From the NCBI RefSeq assembly GCF_963855985.1, contig NC_087114.1, positions 521,001 through 585,000 of the forward strand: a stretch of DNA of 64,000 nt, given 5' to 3'. This document shows, piece by piece, positions 1 to 9,467 of this stretch (position 1 is its first letter; every line of letters begins with the position of its first letter). Both the position numbers and the translations under genes were made by a program. The notes under the pieces are model-generated. The model saw nothing but the letters and a program-made list of their open reading frames with translations. It searched no databases and was not told the DNA's origin. This DNA comes from Ostrinia nubilalis (taxonomy: Eukaryota > Arthropoda > Insecta > Lepidoptera > Crambidae).

Positions 1-640
1 GTTAAATGTAGATGTCACAATAAATCAACACTATCTTATCTATTTAAGTTAAAATATTCGTCAATGCTATAAAAACCATTGCTCAGTAACCAATTCATTA
101 ATTTCTTCTTTAATACATCGTAGGTTCGTAGGTATTTTATAAAAAACAAACTTTAGGAATTTAAAAATTATGTTCTTTACTTTTATAATTATTTAAATTA
201 TGGTATTGGAAATAAGATAAAGTTATTATTATTTCGCCTAAGAAACCATTATGCATTTAGAAAACATTGAATATCAAAATTTATGCGAAAAAACTTTATG
301 CCAAAACTGTTATTTATTTATTTATTTAGGTTGTGCCAAACTATATTATGATGAAAAATGTTATGCGTTTGAGAGGGCTCCCCATCTGGACACCCGGCAG
401 CATGTTCAGCCAAGTTCAAAGAAAAAGAAACTGGCAGTGCAGCAGTTGTGAATTCCGAAAGGAAATATAAAAAAAACTGCTACTAGGCAGCATTTTTCCA
501 ATATCTATGGCGGCACGAGCGGCAACCATACGAGTTCGCAAAGTTGAAATTCGTAAAGAGCACATCGAAATCAGTATACTCGTAAATCCCAATTTTCATA
601 CTCCCGGAAAACTTTCCAGGTAACCCCATTATTTTATACC
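1..640. other. AT-rich spacer with a possible zinc-finger remnant
   Basis: No gene can be supported here. Positions 251-470 hold a short frame with closely spaced cysteines (CEKTLCQNC, then GCAK). After a frame change it continues with a WQCSSC-like segment. Together these resemble a decayed Cys-rich finger of the kind found in LINE ORF1 proteins. The frame is interrupted and the match is weak. Confidence 0.25.
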
Positions 641-644
641 AAAT

Positions 645-700
645 CAAATCAAATCATTTATTTGTAAAACATAGGTATGTGGAATTCAGGTGGTACACAT
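645..700 (-). repeat. LINE 3' tail (GATTT-type tail, reverse orientation)
   Basis: The AAATCAAATCAAATCATTT run is the reverse complement of the GATTTGATTT tail seen at 14530-14575. It marks the 3' end of a short 5'-truncated CR1/Jockey-type LINE on the minus strand. Confidence 0.5.
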
Positions 701-767
701 AATGAAAATGACTGGACTATCAGAGGTGGACTTACGACGCATCGAACAAGTCTATTATGTCCATTTT

Positions 768-906
768 AGGGCTGATTTTTCAATAGTCTGATAACTTTTA
801 ACTGAAGAATAAGTTGACACATTGACAGTTTCAGTATGGGAAATATGTCAAAATGACAAGTTTATTCTTCAGATAAAAGATATCTGACGATTGAAAAATC
901 AGCCCT
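768..906. mobile_element. Foldback MITE, ends AGGGCTGATTTTTCAAT
   Basis: The terminal inverted repeats AGGGCTGATTTTTCAAT / ATTGAAAAATCAGCCCT are followed by further complementary sequence (AGAATAA / TTATTCT). The element is 139 bp and has no coding capacity. The flanks TTT and TAA suggest insertion in a TTAA- or TTA-like site, but the duplication is unclear. Confidence 0.75.
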
Positions 907-950
907 TAAAAAATAACTCATATCAGTTCTAAAATAGAAAGACACGGGTC

Positions 951-1137
951 TTAGCGGGATTATTCCCACCTTTCGTCCCCACCGCTGCAACTCCTGTGTA
1001 GCCAGGATCTACAGCTTGACCGCCATAAAAACCTAACCAATGAAGGTCAAGTTTGTCCCGGGGGAAAGTTAACTGTCATTGGACCTGCAACGAAATTAAT
1101 CAGAAGAAAATAGGAGGAGTTCGAAGTTAAGGTTCGA
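951..1137 (+). repeat. Short interspersed repeat S1, copy 1
   Basis: A block of about 185 bp runs from a TCCCACC..CACCGCTGCAACTCC region to a GGAGGAGTTCGAA end. It recurs at 27787-27973 in the same orientation, at 63424-63606 reversed, and truncated at 6430-6505 reversed. No RNA polymerase III boxes were recognised, so it may be a SINE or a LINE end. Confidence 0.7.
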
Positions 1138-1220
1138 TAGGATAGGATAGGGAGTAGGTACAAGTACCCGGCTTGACGTTTCGGCTGCTATGCTGCAGCC
1201 GTGGTCACATTTAGTTTAAT

Positions 1221-1463
1221 CAGAGTAAATACAAATGAGTAGGTCATCTTCATAGAAACGCACCGAGCGCGGTTTGTATGTGAGCGCGCGCCAATATATG
1301 CGGCGCGCACGCACACACTGAAAAAATTCAGCGCACCTCACCGCTAATCCACGCGAAATTTTGTCAGTGTGTGCGTGCGCGCCGCAAACGTATTGGCGCG
1401 CTCACATACAAACCGCGCTCGGGCGTTTCTATGAAGATGACCTACTCATTTGTATTTACTCTG
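1221..1463. mobile_element. hAT-like foldback MITE with 7-bp TSD
   Basis: The ends CAGAGTAAATACAAATGAG and its complement form arms of about 105 bp rich in GCGCGC. They fold almost completely around a 40-base spacer. The element is flanked by GTTTAAT at 1214-1220 and again at 1464-1470. CAGAG-type ends suggest hAT, whose usual TSD is 8 bp; only 7 bp match here. Confidence 0.8.
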
Positions 1464-1744
1464 GTTTAATGGAACGCGAAAGTTTAAAATCTTATTAACA
1501 GTTATAATTTTCAAAACTCATTAAAGTTTTCTATGGATATAATTAGGCTTGTTTGACGCGTTTTAGGCCCATCTAAAGTACGTGCTAATTTTGAGACAAT
1601 CTGTATTTTTTTTTTCAACAGACTTAGAAAAATATGGTGGTTCACTATTCGGCTGTGTTTTTTGTTGAACAGGGAGCATGGTTGATCTGTTTAAGGTTAC
1701 ACCAGCTTCTGTAGAATGAAATAAAACCGACTCCAAAGAGGGTA

Positions 1745-1833
1745 GACTGATATGTCTGCCCATAACATCTCGCCCGCAAGTTTTTTCTTCAGTTCCTATG
1801 TTCCTGTGGCTGAAATGATGATGATGATGACGT
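1745..1833 (+). repeat. RTE-type LINE 3' tail abutting an exon
   Basis: The GGCTGAAATGATGATGATGATGA end is the characteristic tail of the RTE-type fragments elsewhere in the window (compare 34700-34725 and the reverse copy near 63225). The preceding ATGTCTGCCCATAAC segment recurs at 28385-28440. The tail stops about 7 bases before the splice acceptor of the exon at 1840. Confidence 0.55.
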
Positions 1834-1839
1834 TTTCAG

Positions 1840-2084
1840 CCACGACTCCGACCACGACCACTACCACGACGACTACGACGACCGAGGCTGCCTCCACGGC
1901 TGACATCATCGATATTAGGAAGCTGGTGGCGATCATAGCGAACCTCACCATGAACACCATCGAGTCCAACCTGACGGAGCTGTTCAACGCCACCCTGCAA
2001 AAGTACGGCATCCCGATGTGCGGAGACACCACCACCACCGAGGAGCCCACATATGACTTCGTCAACGCCTCCATCATCTCCAAG
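1840..2084 (+). CDS. Ly6-like gene, Thr-rich stalk exon
   Basis: The acceptor TTTTCAG precedes an (ACG/ACC) Thr repeat. The donor AAG|GTAAAG ends in phase 0. The exon encodes the glycosylated stalk N-terminal to the disulfide domain. The Thr repeat is low-complexity and probably length-variable. Confidence 0.65.
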
Positions 2085-5000
2085 GTAAAGGCCAGAGATG
2101 TTAAGGCTGGTTTTATGTCATGCGGATAGTCAGTGCGGATCGCTCCGTACAGCCGATCTGTATGAACTGCTAGGGAGCGGAGCGGTTCCTCCGGACCGCA
2201 TTACTCTAAAACGTTCCCTAGAAGTTCATACAGATTGGCCGTGCGGAGCGGGTCTGCACCGGACGGTCCGCGTGACACTAAAACCAGCCTAAGAATATGA
2301 AGTTTCGGTTATGGATACGGTTACGGACATTAGAATAATATACCGGTTACGGTTACGGATACGAAATCATTTCGGATTATCCGAAAGTTTCGGATAAATT
2401 CGGTTTCGGTTTTGGATAAAAAAATATCCGTAACCGAAACTACATTATCCATAACATCCCTAGTCTCAAGCCTTATTCAGTTCAAGGACATCCAAAGGGC
2501 AATGAAGCGTGCTATGCTCGGACTTTCCCTAGTTCATCTGTGGCCTTAATAGACGTGTTGACACCATCAATCAATTGACGTTACCTATTTACTTTTTAAA
2601 ACTGTCAAAACGGAACTCAAGTACAAGCAAGTCTTGTGACGTCACTATTTTATCTACTCAATTTAACTACTTTTTTGAATTGCAATGCGATCAAAAATCT
2701 TAATTTAGAGGTAATTTAAAATTAACTAAGTTTTTAAGACCAGAATGAAGTGCGTTTTTAAAAAAGTTGTTATTTCGAATTATTGGTGAGTGGTGTCAAA
2801 ATAATCTTTTAGGCGATTATCACACTGCACCGCGCTCCGCCGCGGTCCGCGTGGCGATATAATTATAACGAATCCCGCGCGCAGACGCGTTGTCAGTGTG
2901 TTGTGCCGCGCGTGTTTTCTATACAAACTGAGGTACTTGCATATTGATTAAATCTGTCGTCTCGCGTACCGCGGCGGAGCGCGGTGCAGTGTGATAATCG
3001 CCTGTGTTTTCGCTAGTGCTTTGTGTGCGGCATGGGCACGCCGGGGATTCCCCGCAACGCGTATTGCGCGGACGCCTTCGCGGGAGACTTCCTGCCGCTG
3101 GTTCCCGTCGACCCGCGAGCCAAGGGACAGATTGCGACCTACAGGAAATACTGCCGGTATCTGGACGTGTGAGTCATCATCATTTATTTTATCGTTTTAT
3201 GAGTTATTGCGATTAGGGATTGGAAATAATAAAGGATTGAGTAAGGCTAAGAACTCGCGGCGCGATTTTCACCCGCGCCCGCGGCGGTTGTGGAATTGCG
3301 GTTTTATTTCAAAACTCACGGGAGCGGTTATTTGCGCGGTTAGTCTTAGAACTCACGGCGCGATTTTGGGATTGACGTGGGGTTTCTTACGGTCCCCTCT
3401 CGGACTAAAACAATAATCTAAAAAGTATTATATCCATGGCATTTATACCTCAACAACAGTGCAATTTTCAATGCCTTCGCTCCGACGTCTTTTTTATTGT
3501 AGATAATTATGTGGTTACTTTGCGTGAAGCGATTACAAAATTACAACTGTCACGTTTTGCCACTTGTCTATGGGGGCTGATCTTTTAATGAGCTGTCAAA
3601 ACGCGACTAAAGTCCGGTCCGCTCGCACACTCGCTGCGGCCGCCCGTCGCACAGTCGCGACAGCAATATAATAACGCGAGAGCGATAAGGATGTGTAGCT
3701 TGGGGTCATTGGACGAAATTCTATGTGCTCGGCGACCGGACTTTACTTACCCATACGTTTTGTCGTGCATTCCACGTGCCCACGTCACAATGCACACTAC
3801 GAATGTCTGTTGTGGTCTCTTTAAGACGTTGAGACGCTGCATATAGCGTTTAATAGGGTACCGTAGCCTAAGGCCCGGTTTCCACCAAGACGGAGCAGTG
3901 CGGAGATGCGCAGCGGTGTGGTATTCACAGATATTATAGATGACCCACGCTGAACTGTCCCACCAAACTCAATGGCAGGGGGGCGCTACCATCATTCAAC
4001 TATATGGTTTCCAACATGGCAAAAATCGGAACCAGCGATCCGGTATTGACGGTGGACAGTTCAGTATTTTGGAACTGAATAAACTGACAGCTGACAGCTA
4101 CGCACTGCTCTCGCACGTCTCTCTCGTCTCTGTTCCGCTTTGGTGGACATAGCCTGCTAGCTTCATAATCATAATCATTTATTCATTCATAAACATATAT
4201 GGGTATTACAGGATGTCACATACAAAATTTTCTTAGATACAGCCATGATTCACCTTTTTTCTCATCTTCATCATGGTCTTCGCCACACATCTCTCTCGTC
4301 TCCGCACCCCTCCGCCTTAGTGGAAACCAGGTCTAATGGGGTCGTGCACCCAATGTTCATGGTCTCATCATGTCCAGGCCTGGTATGCTGATCAACGAGA
4401 CGCAGCCGCGTTCTGTTTTCGGGCGCTGGACCGGCGGGTGCTCCGTGCGCTGGATCGACCTGAGCGGCGTCTACACGCAGCGCGCCTGCCGCAACCGCCG
4501 CCACGCGACCATGGGCCAACACTACGTCAGCAAGCGCATGGCCAAGCTCGAGATGGCTCTGAAGGTGACACAATGAGGGCTATCGTTTTAGCGCTCACCA
4601 GTTGGCGCCACTGTAGAGTAAGGTCCTGTCACTTGCTAGTAGCGAAGACAGTGGCGCCAACTGGTGAGCGCGAAAGTGGTAGGAGGACTATCGTATTTGC
4701 ACTCATCAAGATGGCGCCACTGTAGAGTAAGGTCCTGTCAATCGCCAGGGGTGCCAACTGTTAAGAATAAAAACGATAGCCCTCATTAGGCTGGATTTAC
4801 ATTTACCGGCGCGAGACGGCGCGCAGCGCAGAGTCCCGTTTGGCCGAAAATGCAGTGGAATGCGCGTGTCTGCGCGCGTATCCGCTGGAATACGCTCGGA
4901 GCCGACCGGCTACCGAGTACCGACGCATGCTCGCCCATCCGTCCGGATTTAAATGTCAGTTAATCTTGTAAGCAATTACGACTCTAAGGCTGGACGATAA

Positions 5001-6220
5001 CCGATGCTTTTTGTATGGAGTTTGACAGATTTTTGACGTTTGTCAAAGTTAAAATAAGATGGTGCAACCCAGCCTAAGAACTGTTAATAAAATACTATTT
5101 TCTTTACTGCCGTGTAAGTGCGCTCCGACGCGCTCCGATGCGCGTCGGTCAATGGGTATCGTCCCTTAGGGTTGCTGCGATAGCCTTGCAACTGTTCCTG
5201 GCGGCGCGCCGCGCGGCACTTGGCAGTTCCCCCTGCTAAAGTCATTTCAGCAGGGTGAACGGATTGGAAAGGCATTTCAGTGTTATGGAAAATATCAGTG
5301 GACCGCCAAAATACGATCAAAGTTTTCGCGAAAACCACCGCCTTCTGATTGCCTCTGTAGTCGAGAGAAGGCTAAATATTCTGCTTTGATTGGTTAGCGG
5401 TCCTAGTTAGTAGCTTAACATATTCTCTGGCCGTTTTCATCCCAAAACCTACAGTTAATCTCGTCCAGCAACGCTCTAAACTGTAAGCCTTATGGTGCGT
5501 CCACACTGGGCGAACGTGCTCGCGCGGCACGCTGGTCATCCTGCTCACTCTGCTCTTGAGTGAGCAGGATGTTGAGTTTGCCGCGCGAGCATATTCGTCC
5601 AGTCTGGACGCACCATAATAAGGCTCGTTAAAATTCAAATTGAGACCCTGCGCTCACTTGTTCTAGGCTGCTGTGTAGTTGAAGAAAGACGCCTACTAAA
5701 GCCTGGTCCGTGAGCACGTAGAATCCCGTCCAATGACCCCAAGCTGCCCATCCTTGTCGCTCGCACGTAATTATGTTGCTGTCGCACTTGCACACTCACT
5801 GCGGGCGCGCGTCGCACAGTCGCGACAGCAATATAATTACGCGCGAGCGATAAGGATGGGTAGCTTGGGGTCATTGGACGGGATTCTACGTGCTCACGGA
5901 CCAGGCTTTAGATTCTGAAATCAGTCCAGGGTATTTTTGTGTAAGTCTATGTATCAATAAGTTTATTAATTTGTGCTATTGATTGGTTTCAGAACGAAGA
6001 CAACGGCTGCATCATAAGTCCGATGTCATCTCTCGTCCCGCTCTCGCGCGGTATCTCGCTCTACGCGCGTTTCCACGCGTGCGTATGCACCGGCAGCTGG
6101 TGCAACGTCACGCCAGGCGTGCGAGCGTGGCAGGGCACTGTCGTGACGTGGCGGGACACTGTCGTGGCGTGGCAAGCGTGGCTCACGATCGTGCTGATCA
6201 CGGCCGTGACGGTGACGTGA
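1840..6220 (+). CDS. Ly6/three-finger-like, probably GPI-anchored protein (C-terminal four exons)
   Basis: Join 1840-2084, 3017-3168, 4378-4564 and 5993-6220. All introns are GT-AG, and the phases agree at each junction (0, 2, 0). The product starts with a Thr-rich, mucin-like run. A helical stretch follows with N-glycosylation sequons (NLT twice, NAT, NAS). Next comes a region of about 150 residues with exactly ten cysteines: CFVC, YC, YC, GGC, RAC, GC, and finally CVCTGSWCN. A C-x-C followed by C-N at the end is the hallmark of Ly6/uPAR three-finger domains, though this one is about twice the usual length. After CN come a 7-residue duplicated segment and a hydrophobic tail (AWLTIVLITAVTVT) ending at TGA, as in GPI-anchor signals. 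The protein is therefore probably displayed on the cell surface. Its ligand is unknown. The first exon enters with two bases of a split codon, so the signal-peptide exon lies upstream and was not identified. Confidence 0.72.
2105..2289. mobile_element. Foldback MITE, ends GGCTGGTTTTA
   Basis: The ends GGCTGGTTTTA and TAAAACCAGCC are followed by long GC-rich complementary arms (GTATGAACT..TAGGGA). They are flanked by TTAA on the left and TAAG on the right. The element begins about 20 bases after the splice donor at 2085. Confidence 0.75.
2293..2460. mobile_element. Truncated hAT-like element with GGTTACGG repeats
   Basis: It shares the GAAGTTTCGGTTATGG start, the repeated CGGTTACGG units and the CCATAACATCCCT end with the complete element at 43019-43587. 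Its left terminus is lost next to the MITE at 2105-2289. Confidence 0.6.
2461..2810. other. Intron sequence without recognised content
   Basis: AT-rich intron of the Ly6-like gene. No coding frame or element boundary was recognised. Confidence 0.5.
2811..3003. mobile_element. Foldback MITE, ends AGGCGATTATCACACTGC
   Basis: Nearly perfect arms (AGGCGATTATCACACTGC and its complement, continuing through CCGCGCTCCGCCGCGGT) enclose a GC-rich core. The right end lies only 13 bases before the acceptor-exon junction at 3016/3017. The TGATAAT of its terminal repeat therefore falls where a branch point is expected. Confidence 0.8.
3017..3168 (+). CDS. Ly6-like gene, exon with first cysteines (CFVC)
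   Basis: The acceptor TTTTCGCTAG opens at codon TGC and reads CFVCGMGTPGIPRNAYC, the start of the disulfide domain. It ends GAC GT|GTGAGT in phase 2. No stops occur in the used frame. Confidence 0.72.
3169..3607. other. Intron sequence without recognised content
   Basis: GC-richer stretches around 3240-3320 resemble worn MITE arms (repeated GAACTC.CGGCGCGATTTT), but no ends could be fixed. Confidence 0.4.
3608..3745. mobile_element. MITE related to the 5696-5911 palindrome
   Basis: The ends TAAAGTCCGGTC and GACCGGACTTTA enclose the same AGTCGCGACAGCAATATAA..GCGATAAGGATG..TTGGGGTCATTGGAC block as the full element at 5696-5911, so it is one arm of that family. Confidence 0.7.
3871..4336. mobile_element. 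MITE ending GGTTTCCACCAAG, with a LINE tail inserted
   Basis: The left end AGGCCCGGTTTCCACCAAG is matched by the right end TTAGTGGAAACCAGGTCT. Between them lie an internal GAACTGTCC..GGACAGTTC pair and, at about 4165-4260, a LINE-like tail (AATCATTTATTCATTC). Relatives occur at 26100-26145 and 46886-47015. It ends 41 bases before the exon at 4378. Confidence 0.6.
4378..4564 (+). CDS. Ly6-like gene, central exon
   Basis: The acceptor CATGTCCAG|G completes a Val codon from the previous exon. The frame contains GGC and RAC cysteines and the sequon NET. The donor is AAG|GTGACA in phase 0. Reading on without splicing would stop after three codons at TGA, which supports use of the donor. Confidence 0.72.
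4573..4786. mobile_element. MITE, ends ATGAGGGCTATCGTTTT, with repeated core
   Basis: The terminal repeats ATGAGGGCTATCG and CGATAGCCCTCAT flank a core in which GGCGCCACTGTAGAGTAAGG occurs twice directly, with an inverted CAGTGGCGCCAACTGG between. The left end is 8 bases from the splice donor at 4565. Confidence 0.75.
4988..5074. mobile_element. GGCTGG-type MITE (GGTGCAACCCAGCC end)
   Basis: Shares GTATGGAGTTTGACAG and TTTGACGTTTGTCAAAGTTA with the elements at 15881-16001, 25647-25765 and 56067-56182. The right end is GGTGCAACCCAGCC and the left end GGCTGGACGATAACC is partly diverged. Confidence 0.65.
5075..5490. other. Intron sequence without recognised content
   Basis: Intron of the Ly6-like gene; a GC-rich patch at about 5105-5225 has GCGC repeats but no definable ends. 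Confidence 0.4.
5491..5617. mobile_element. Foldback MITE, ends TATGGTGCGTCCACACTGG
   Basis: Complementary arms TATGGTGCGTCCACACTGG / CCAGTCTGGACGCACCATA continue through CTCGCGCGGCA / TGCCGCGCGAG. The flanks AAGCCT and AAGGCT prolong the symmetry. Confidence 0.8.
5696..5911. mobile_element. Nearly perfect palindromic MITE, ends CTAAAGCCTGGTCC
   Basis: Two arms of about 95 bases, almost exact complements, run from CTAAAGCCTGGTCCGTGAGC inward to CGCTCGC.CGTAATTAT. Because of the symmetry each strand shows nearly the same open frame (MTPS.PSLSLARNY), which is an artefact and not a gene. Half-copies lie at 3608-3745 and 13105-13213. Confidence 0.85.
5993..6220 (+). CDS. Ly6-like gene, last exon (CVCTGSWCN and C-tail)
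   Basis: The acceptor TTGGTTTCAG opens in phase 0 at AAC GAA GAC. The exon carries the final four cysteines and the sequon NVT. A 21-bp unit (about 6125-6166) is present twice, giving two copies of a Trp/Val-rich heptad. The short hydrophobic end stops at TGA 6218-6220. Confidence 0.75.
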   Translation, partial: NEDNGCIISPMSSLVPLSRGISLYARFHACVCTGSWCNVTPGVRAWQGTVVTWRDTVVAWQAWLTIVLITAVTVT

Positions 6221-6307
6221 CTGGCGCCGACTTAACCGAGGAAGAGGGGAATCTTTTTGAGTTTTGTTTTTGTTTTTGGATGTTTTTTTTGTTTCCTTTT
6301 TGGTTTC

Positions 6308-6313
6308 AGTAAA
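6308..6313 (+). terminator. Possible poly(A) signal (AGTAAA) of the Ly6-like gene
   Basis: No AATAAA lies directly after the stop. The variant AGTAAA is followed 8 bases later by a TGTGTG stretch, a plausible GU-rich downstream element. Confidence 0.35.
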
Positions 6314-6429
6314 TATACAATGTGTGCCGATGCAATGTTTTTATTGACGTAATGCGTTGAAGACATTAATTTAACTTCCACTACGAAAAATATTAGGGAG
6401 GCTGACAAAGGTGGCTGTGTTTCTTCCAG

Positions 6430-6505
6430 CCCAAGCTGTAGACCTGGCTACACAGGAGTTGCAGCGGTGCGGTGGGAACGAGAGGTGGGAATAGTCCCGT
6501 TATCA
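6430..6505 (-). repeat. Interspersed repeat S1, truncated copy
   Basis: Reverse-orientation match to the 5' half of the repeat at 951-1137 (CCAAGCTGTAGACCTGGCTA through GAGAGGTGGGAATAGTCCC). Confidence 0.65.
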
Positions 6506-6585
6506 GCCCATTATCCCTAATAAAATTGGTGGTAGGGCAAAAGAGAGGCATTGTTCAAAATTGCTTCAAATATTTATTTACTTAA

Positions 6586-6775
<190 letters not shown>

Positions 6776-7448
6776 TAACAATCATATCTGTAACATTACA
6801 TACAGGTTACCCCAATGCGATAGAGTAGATTCATTAGTATTTATTTATCAATTGTTTCTTTTATAGCAAAAAGTCGTCGTCGCGTCGCACAGTGGTCGGC
6901 TTTGTATGGGAGAGCGGAAATAATTCCATTTTTCAGTATTATCATGTTTCTTTTCATAACATTGCTTTAAAATTATTAAAAAAATGTTATATAGTGCAAT
7001 ATCTATGTTTCAATACATAACAGAAATTAGTAACAAATAATGTCACTCTTTTATCAGGTCTAAAACTTCTAGGTTTAGAACTAAATAGTTTTTGCTGATT
7101 TTACTTCTAAATTTATTGATGAATGGATCAGACGAAGCCAGAAGCATGTTCATAATATCCTCATTTGCACCGAGAATACCGACTCTCTCATCCCCGTCTC
7201 ATCATATCCAACCACTTAACCTCATTAGATAAATGAATCGTATGACAAGGGTAGCAGATATTAGCAGCTAATCTATAATAGGCTAGTTACTAGAAGGACT
7301 AAGGAATCTTTTGATACATACATCTCCACTAGGATCGACAAGGCAAAAAAGTTATGGTCCAAGAAAAGCAATAATTTCGAATATAAAAGAGTGTCTTTTA
7401 TATAGGTCAAGTAGGACATGACGACAGCAGTTATTTGCAAAATATAGT
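6776..7448. other. AT-rich spacer
   Basis: No gene was seen. The GTCGCACAGTGGTCGGC segment near 6885 has a diverged inverted partner near 8655-8680, so 6880-8690 may be an older transposon surrounding the TTAA element. Confidence 0.35.
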
Positions 7449-7452
7449 TTAA

Positions 7453-8381
7453 CCCTTATTCAAATGCGAGCTGGTATGCATTTTTTTTACAAAGTTGAAG
7501 TGGATTTTGGGTAATTGTGGGTCACTTATTTCATATTTTTGATCAAAATTAATAAAAAAATAGGGGAAGGGGTAGTTTTTTGGGTGGTAAATAATTTACC
7601 ATTATCCATTCATGACTACCAATTATTAAATGTTGGTGGTAAAATAGTTACCATTGTCCGTCTTGGTTTGTTTTTGGTTCTTGACTAGTGACTTCCTCTT
7701 GGTTCTACCTTTATTTTATTAAATATTTTGGGATTGAATTTTTTTTATTGTTTTTATAAAAAATATATTTATTAATATTAGTTATTATGCTTACAATGAT
7801 TATTCTTACCTTGAATCTGAAACTAACAATTCACTATTTACAATTACGTAACGTCAAAACGTTAATATAATAAAAACTTAAAATTTCTCCAAATATTTAT
7901 TTAGTTTTATTTGTGCAAATACAAAAAACAACAGTTTTTTTCATATATCATCAAACTTTTGTTATGACGGGATCGGACAGTGGTAAACTATTTACCACTT
8001 CTTTAAAATGTCTAAATTATATGAATAAATCAATTGCAGACGCTGCCTATAAGCGAGATTATACAATAAATGTTATAGTTTAGGAATTTGAATCGAAAAA
8101 ACACTTATCAGAATTTTCGTTGAACAAAGTTTCAAAAAAACCAAAAACGCGCGCTAAGAACTTGAAATTTTTCACAACAAAACTGTTTGGTTGACTTTGA
8201 CATTACCTGACAGTGACAAATGACGTTGAAAAGTTGTAAAATGGCATAGATAAGTAAAAAAATATATTTAAAAATATAAATAAGTGACCACGATATCTTT
8301 AAGTATTACCATATCGAATATTAGGATCCTTTTTTAAAAGTAAACGAAGTGGTAATATATCTACCTTTATTTGAATAAGGG
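7453..8381. mobile_element. Non-autonomous piggyBac-like element, TTAA-flanked
   Basis: The ends CCCTTATTCAAA and TTTGAATAAGGG are each flanked by TTAA (7449-7452 and 8382-8385). TTAA duplication with CCC-starting ends is the piggyBac pattern. The 929-bp body has no transposase frame. It carries several imperfect GGTAAA..TTTACC palindromes (near 7586, 7630 and 7981, with a decayed one near 8351). Confidence 0.8.
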
Positions 8382-8385
8382 TTAA

Positions 8386-8734
8386 ATGTAAATACATAAT
8401 GCTTCATAAAAGACAATTAAAAAGAAATATTGTTGATATCATCAATGTCTTAAGAAATACATTCGTAGACATCCGAGCGTAGAAACTACGCTTAAAAATA
8501 AAGATTTCGTGTTTGATCAACTTATGACGCATAATTTTCCTTTAAAATAACGTTTAATTAATTATTTTTTTTGTGATTATGATCCCATAACTATTCTACA
8601 ATAAGGCTACTATGCTAATTTTAATGAATTAGAACCTTCCAATATTGGACTTTTTTCCGCTTGCCGACTACTGTGCGTCGGTCGTATACAAAATAGGTAA
8701 AGTGAAGTACCAATAAATCGATACACTCAACATC
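8386..8734. other. AT-rich spacer
   Basis: Nothing recognised apart from the diverged inverted segment near 8655-8680. Confidence 0.4.
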
Positions 8735-9165
8735 AAATAAATCGCACCTTCTTCCGGGACGCGAACTTTAAAGATTTTCTTTTGACACAATCATGGTGCC
8801 CCAACAATATTGGTGTTATTTAAAAGCCCATTAAATAAACTTAAAGAAAAATACATTTTTTTTATAAACAATTAACAGGTACCATAAATGAGACTTGAAA
8901 AAAGGCCTCATTGGGCCTCACCTCTGGGATCAAGTAGACCAATATTTGTGGTTATAAAACCAAATAATGATATTATGTGTCCTTTTTAACAGATGGATAG
9001 CAATTAATCCCAATTTAAGAGTTTTACAGCCATAAAAGTTGGCTCAAGCGTAACTACCTATTTATTGACTCGGGATCCTTCTAAAGACACATTTTTGGGG
9101 TAAAATCCTTTCCTTTAATGAAAAATGAAGTTTAGAACTAGGCTTTCAAATGGTACCAATGTTGG
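8735..9165 (-). mobile_element. Diverged copy of the TA-flanked MITE at 58572-59108
   Basis: It is collinear in reverse orientation with 58572-59108. Shared blocks are GACACAATCATGGT, CCAACAATATTGGTGTTATTT, GGTTATAAAACCAAATAATGA and GCTCAAGCGTAACTACCTATT. Both ends are eroded. Confidence 0.7.
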
Positions 9166-9467
9166 AACTTGCAGAACGTCAGTAGACTCTAAATCGAACG
9201 TAGGCTAGCACAAATGGAATTTTGAATAATTTTCATTTCAGTCGGCAGAAAATTAAAAAGTCACCTCCGCCGCCATGTTTTGTTCTTTTTAAACCCAAGA
9301 TGGCGGCCCGCCCACCTGTTGTGCCCTCCGCACCATTGGCCCTCGGAGGTGAGGGTGGACGAATGAGGTGCTAGCTTTAAGGGCAATGTACTGTTGATAG
9401 CACCTCAGGCTATACCTTTTAGTGCAAAATAGCAATTCTCATAAAACTCATTTATTTTTGCAAATAG
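9166..9467. other. Spacer without recognised content
   Basis: Contains GCCGCCATGTTTTG and CCAAGATGGCGGC as a small inverted pair near 9268-9308; no frame or element was recognised. Confidence 0.35.

Noticed and set aside
1752..1839. ATG and frame directly upstream of the Thr-rich exon
   Set aside because: The stretch is an RTE tail shared with 28385-28440 and other loci; an acceptor at 1839 fits better than translation from this ATG.
5635..5918. Two open frames on opposite strands with nearly the same protein
   Set aside because: They mirror the palindromic MITE at 5696-5911; symmetry alone produces both.
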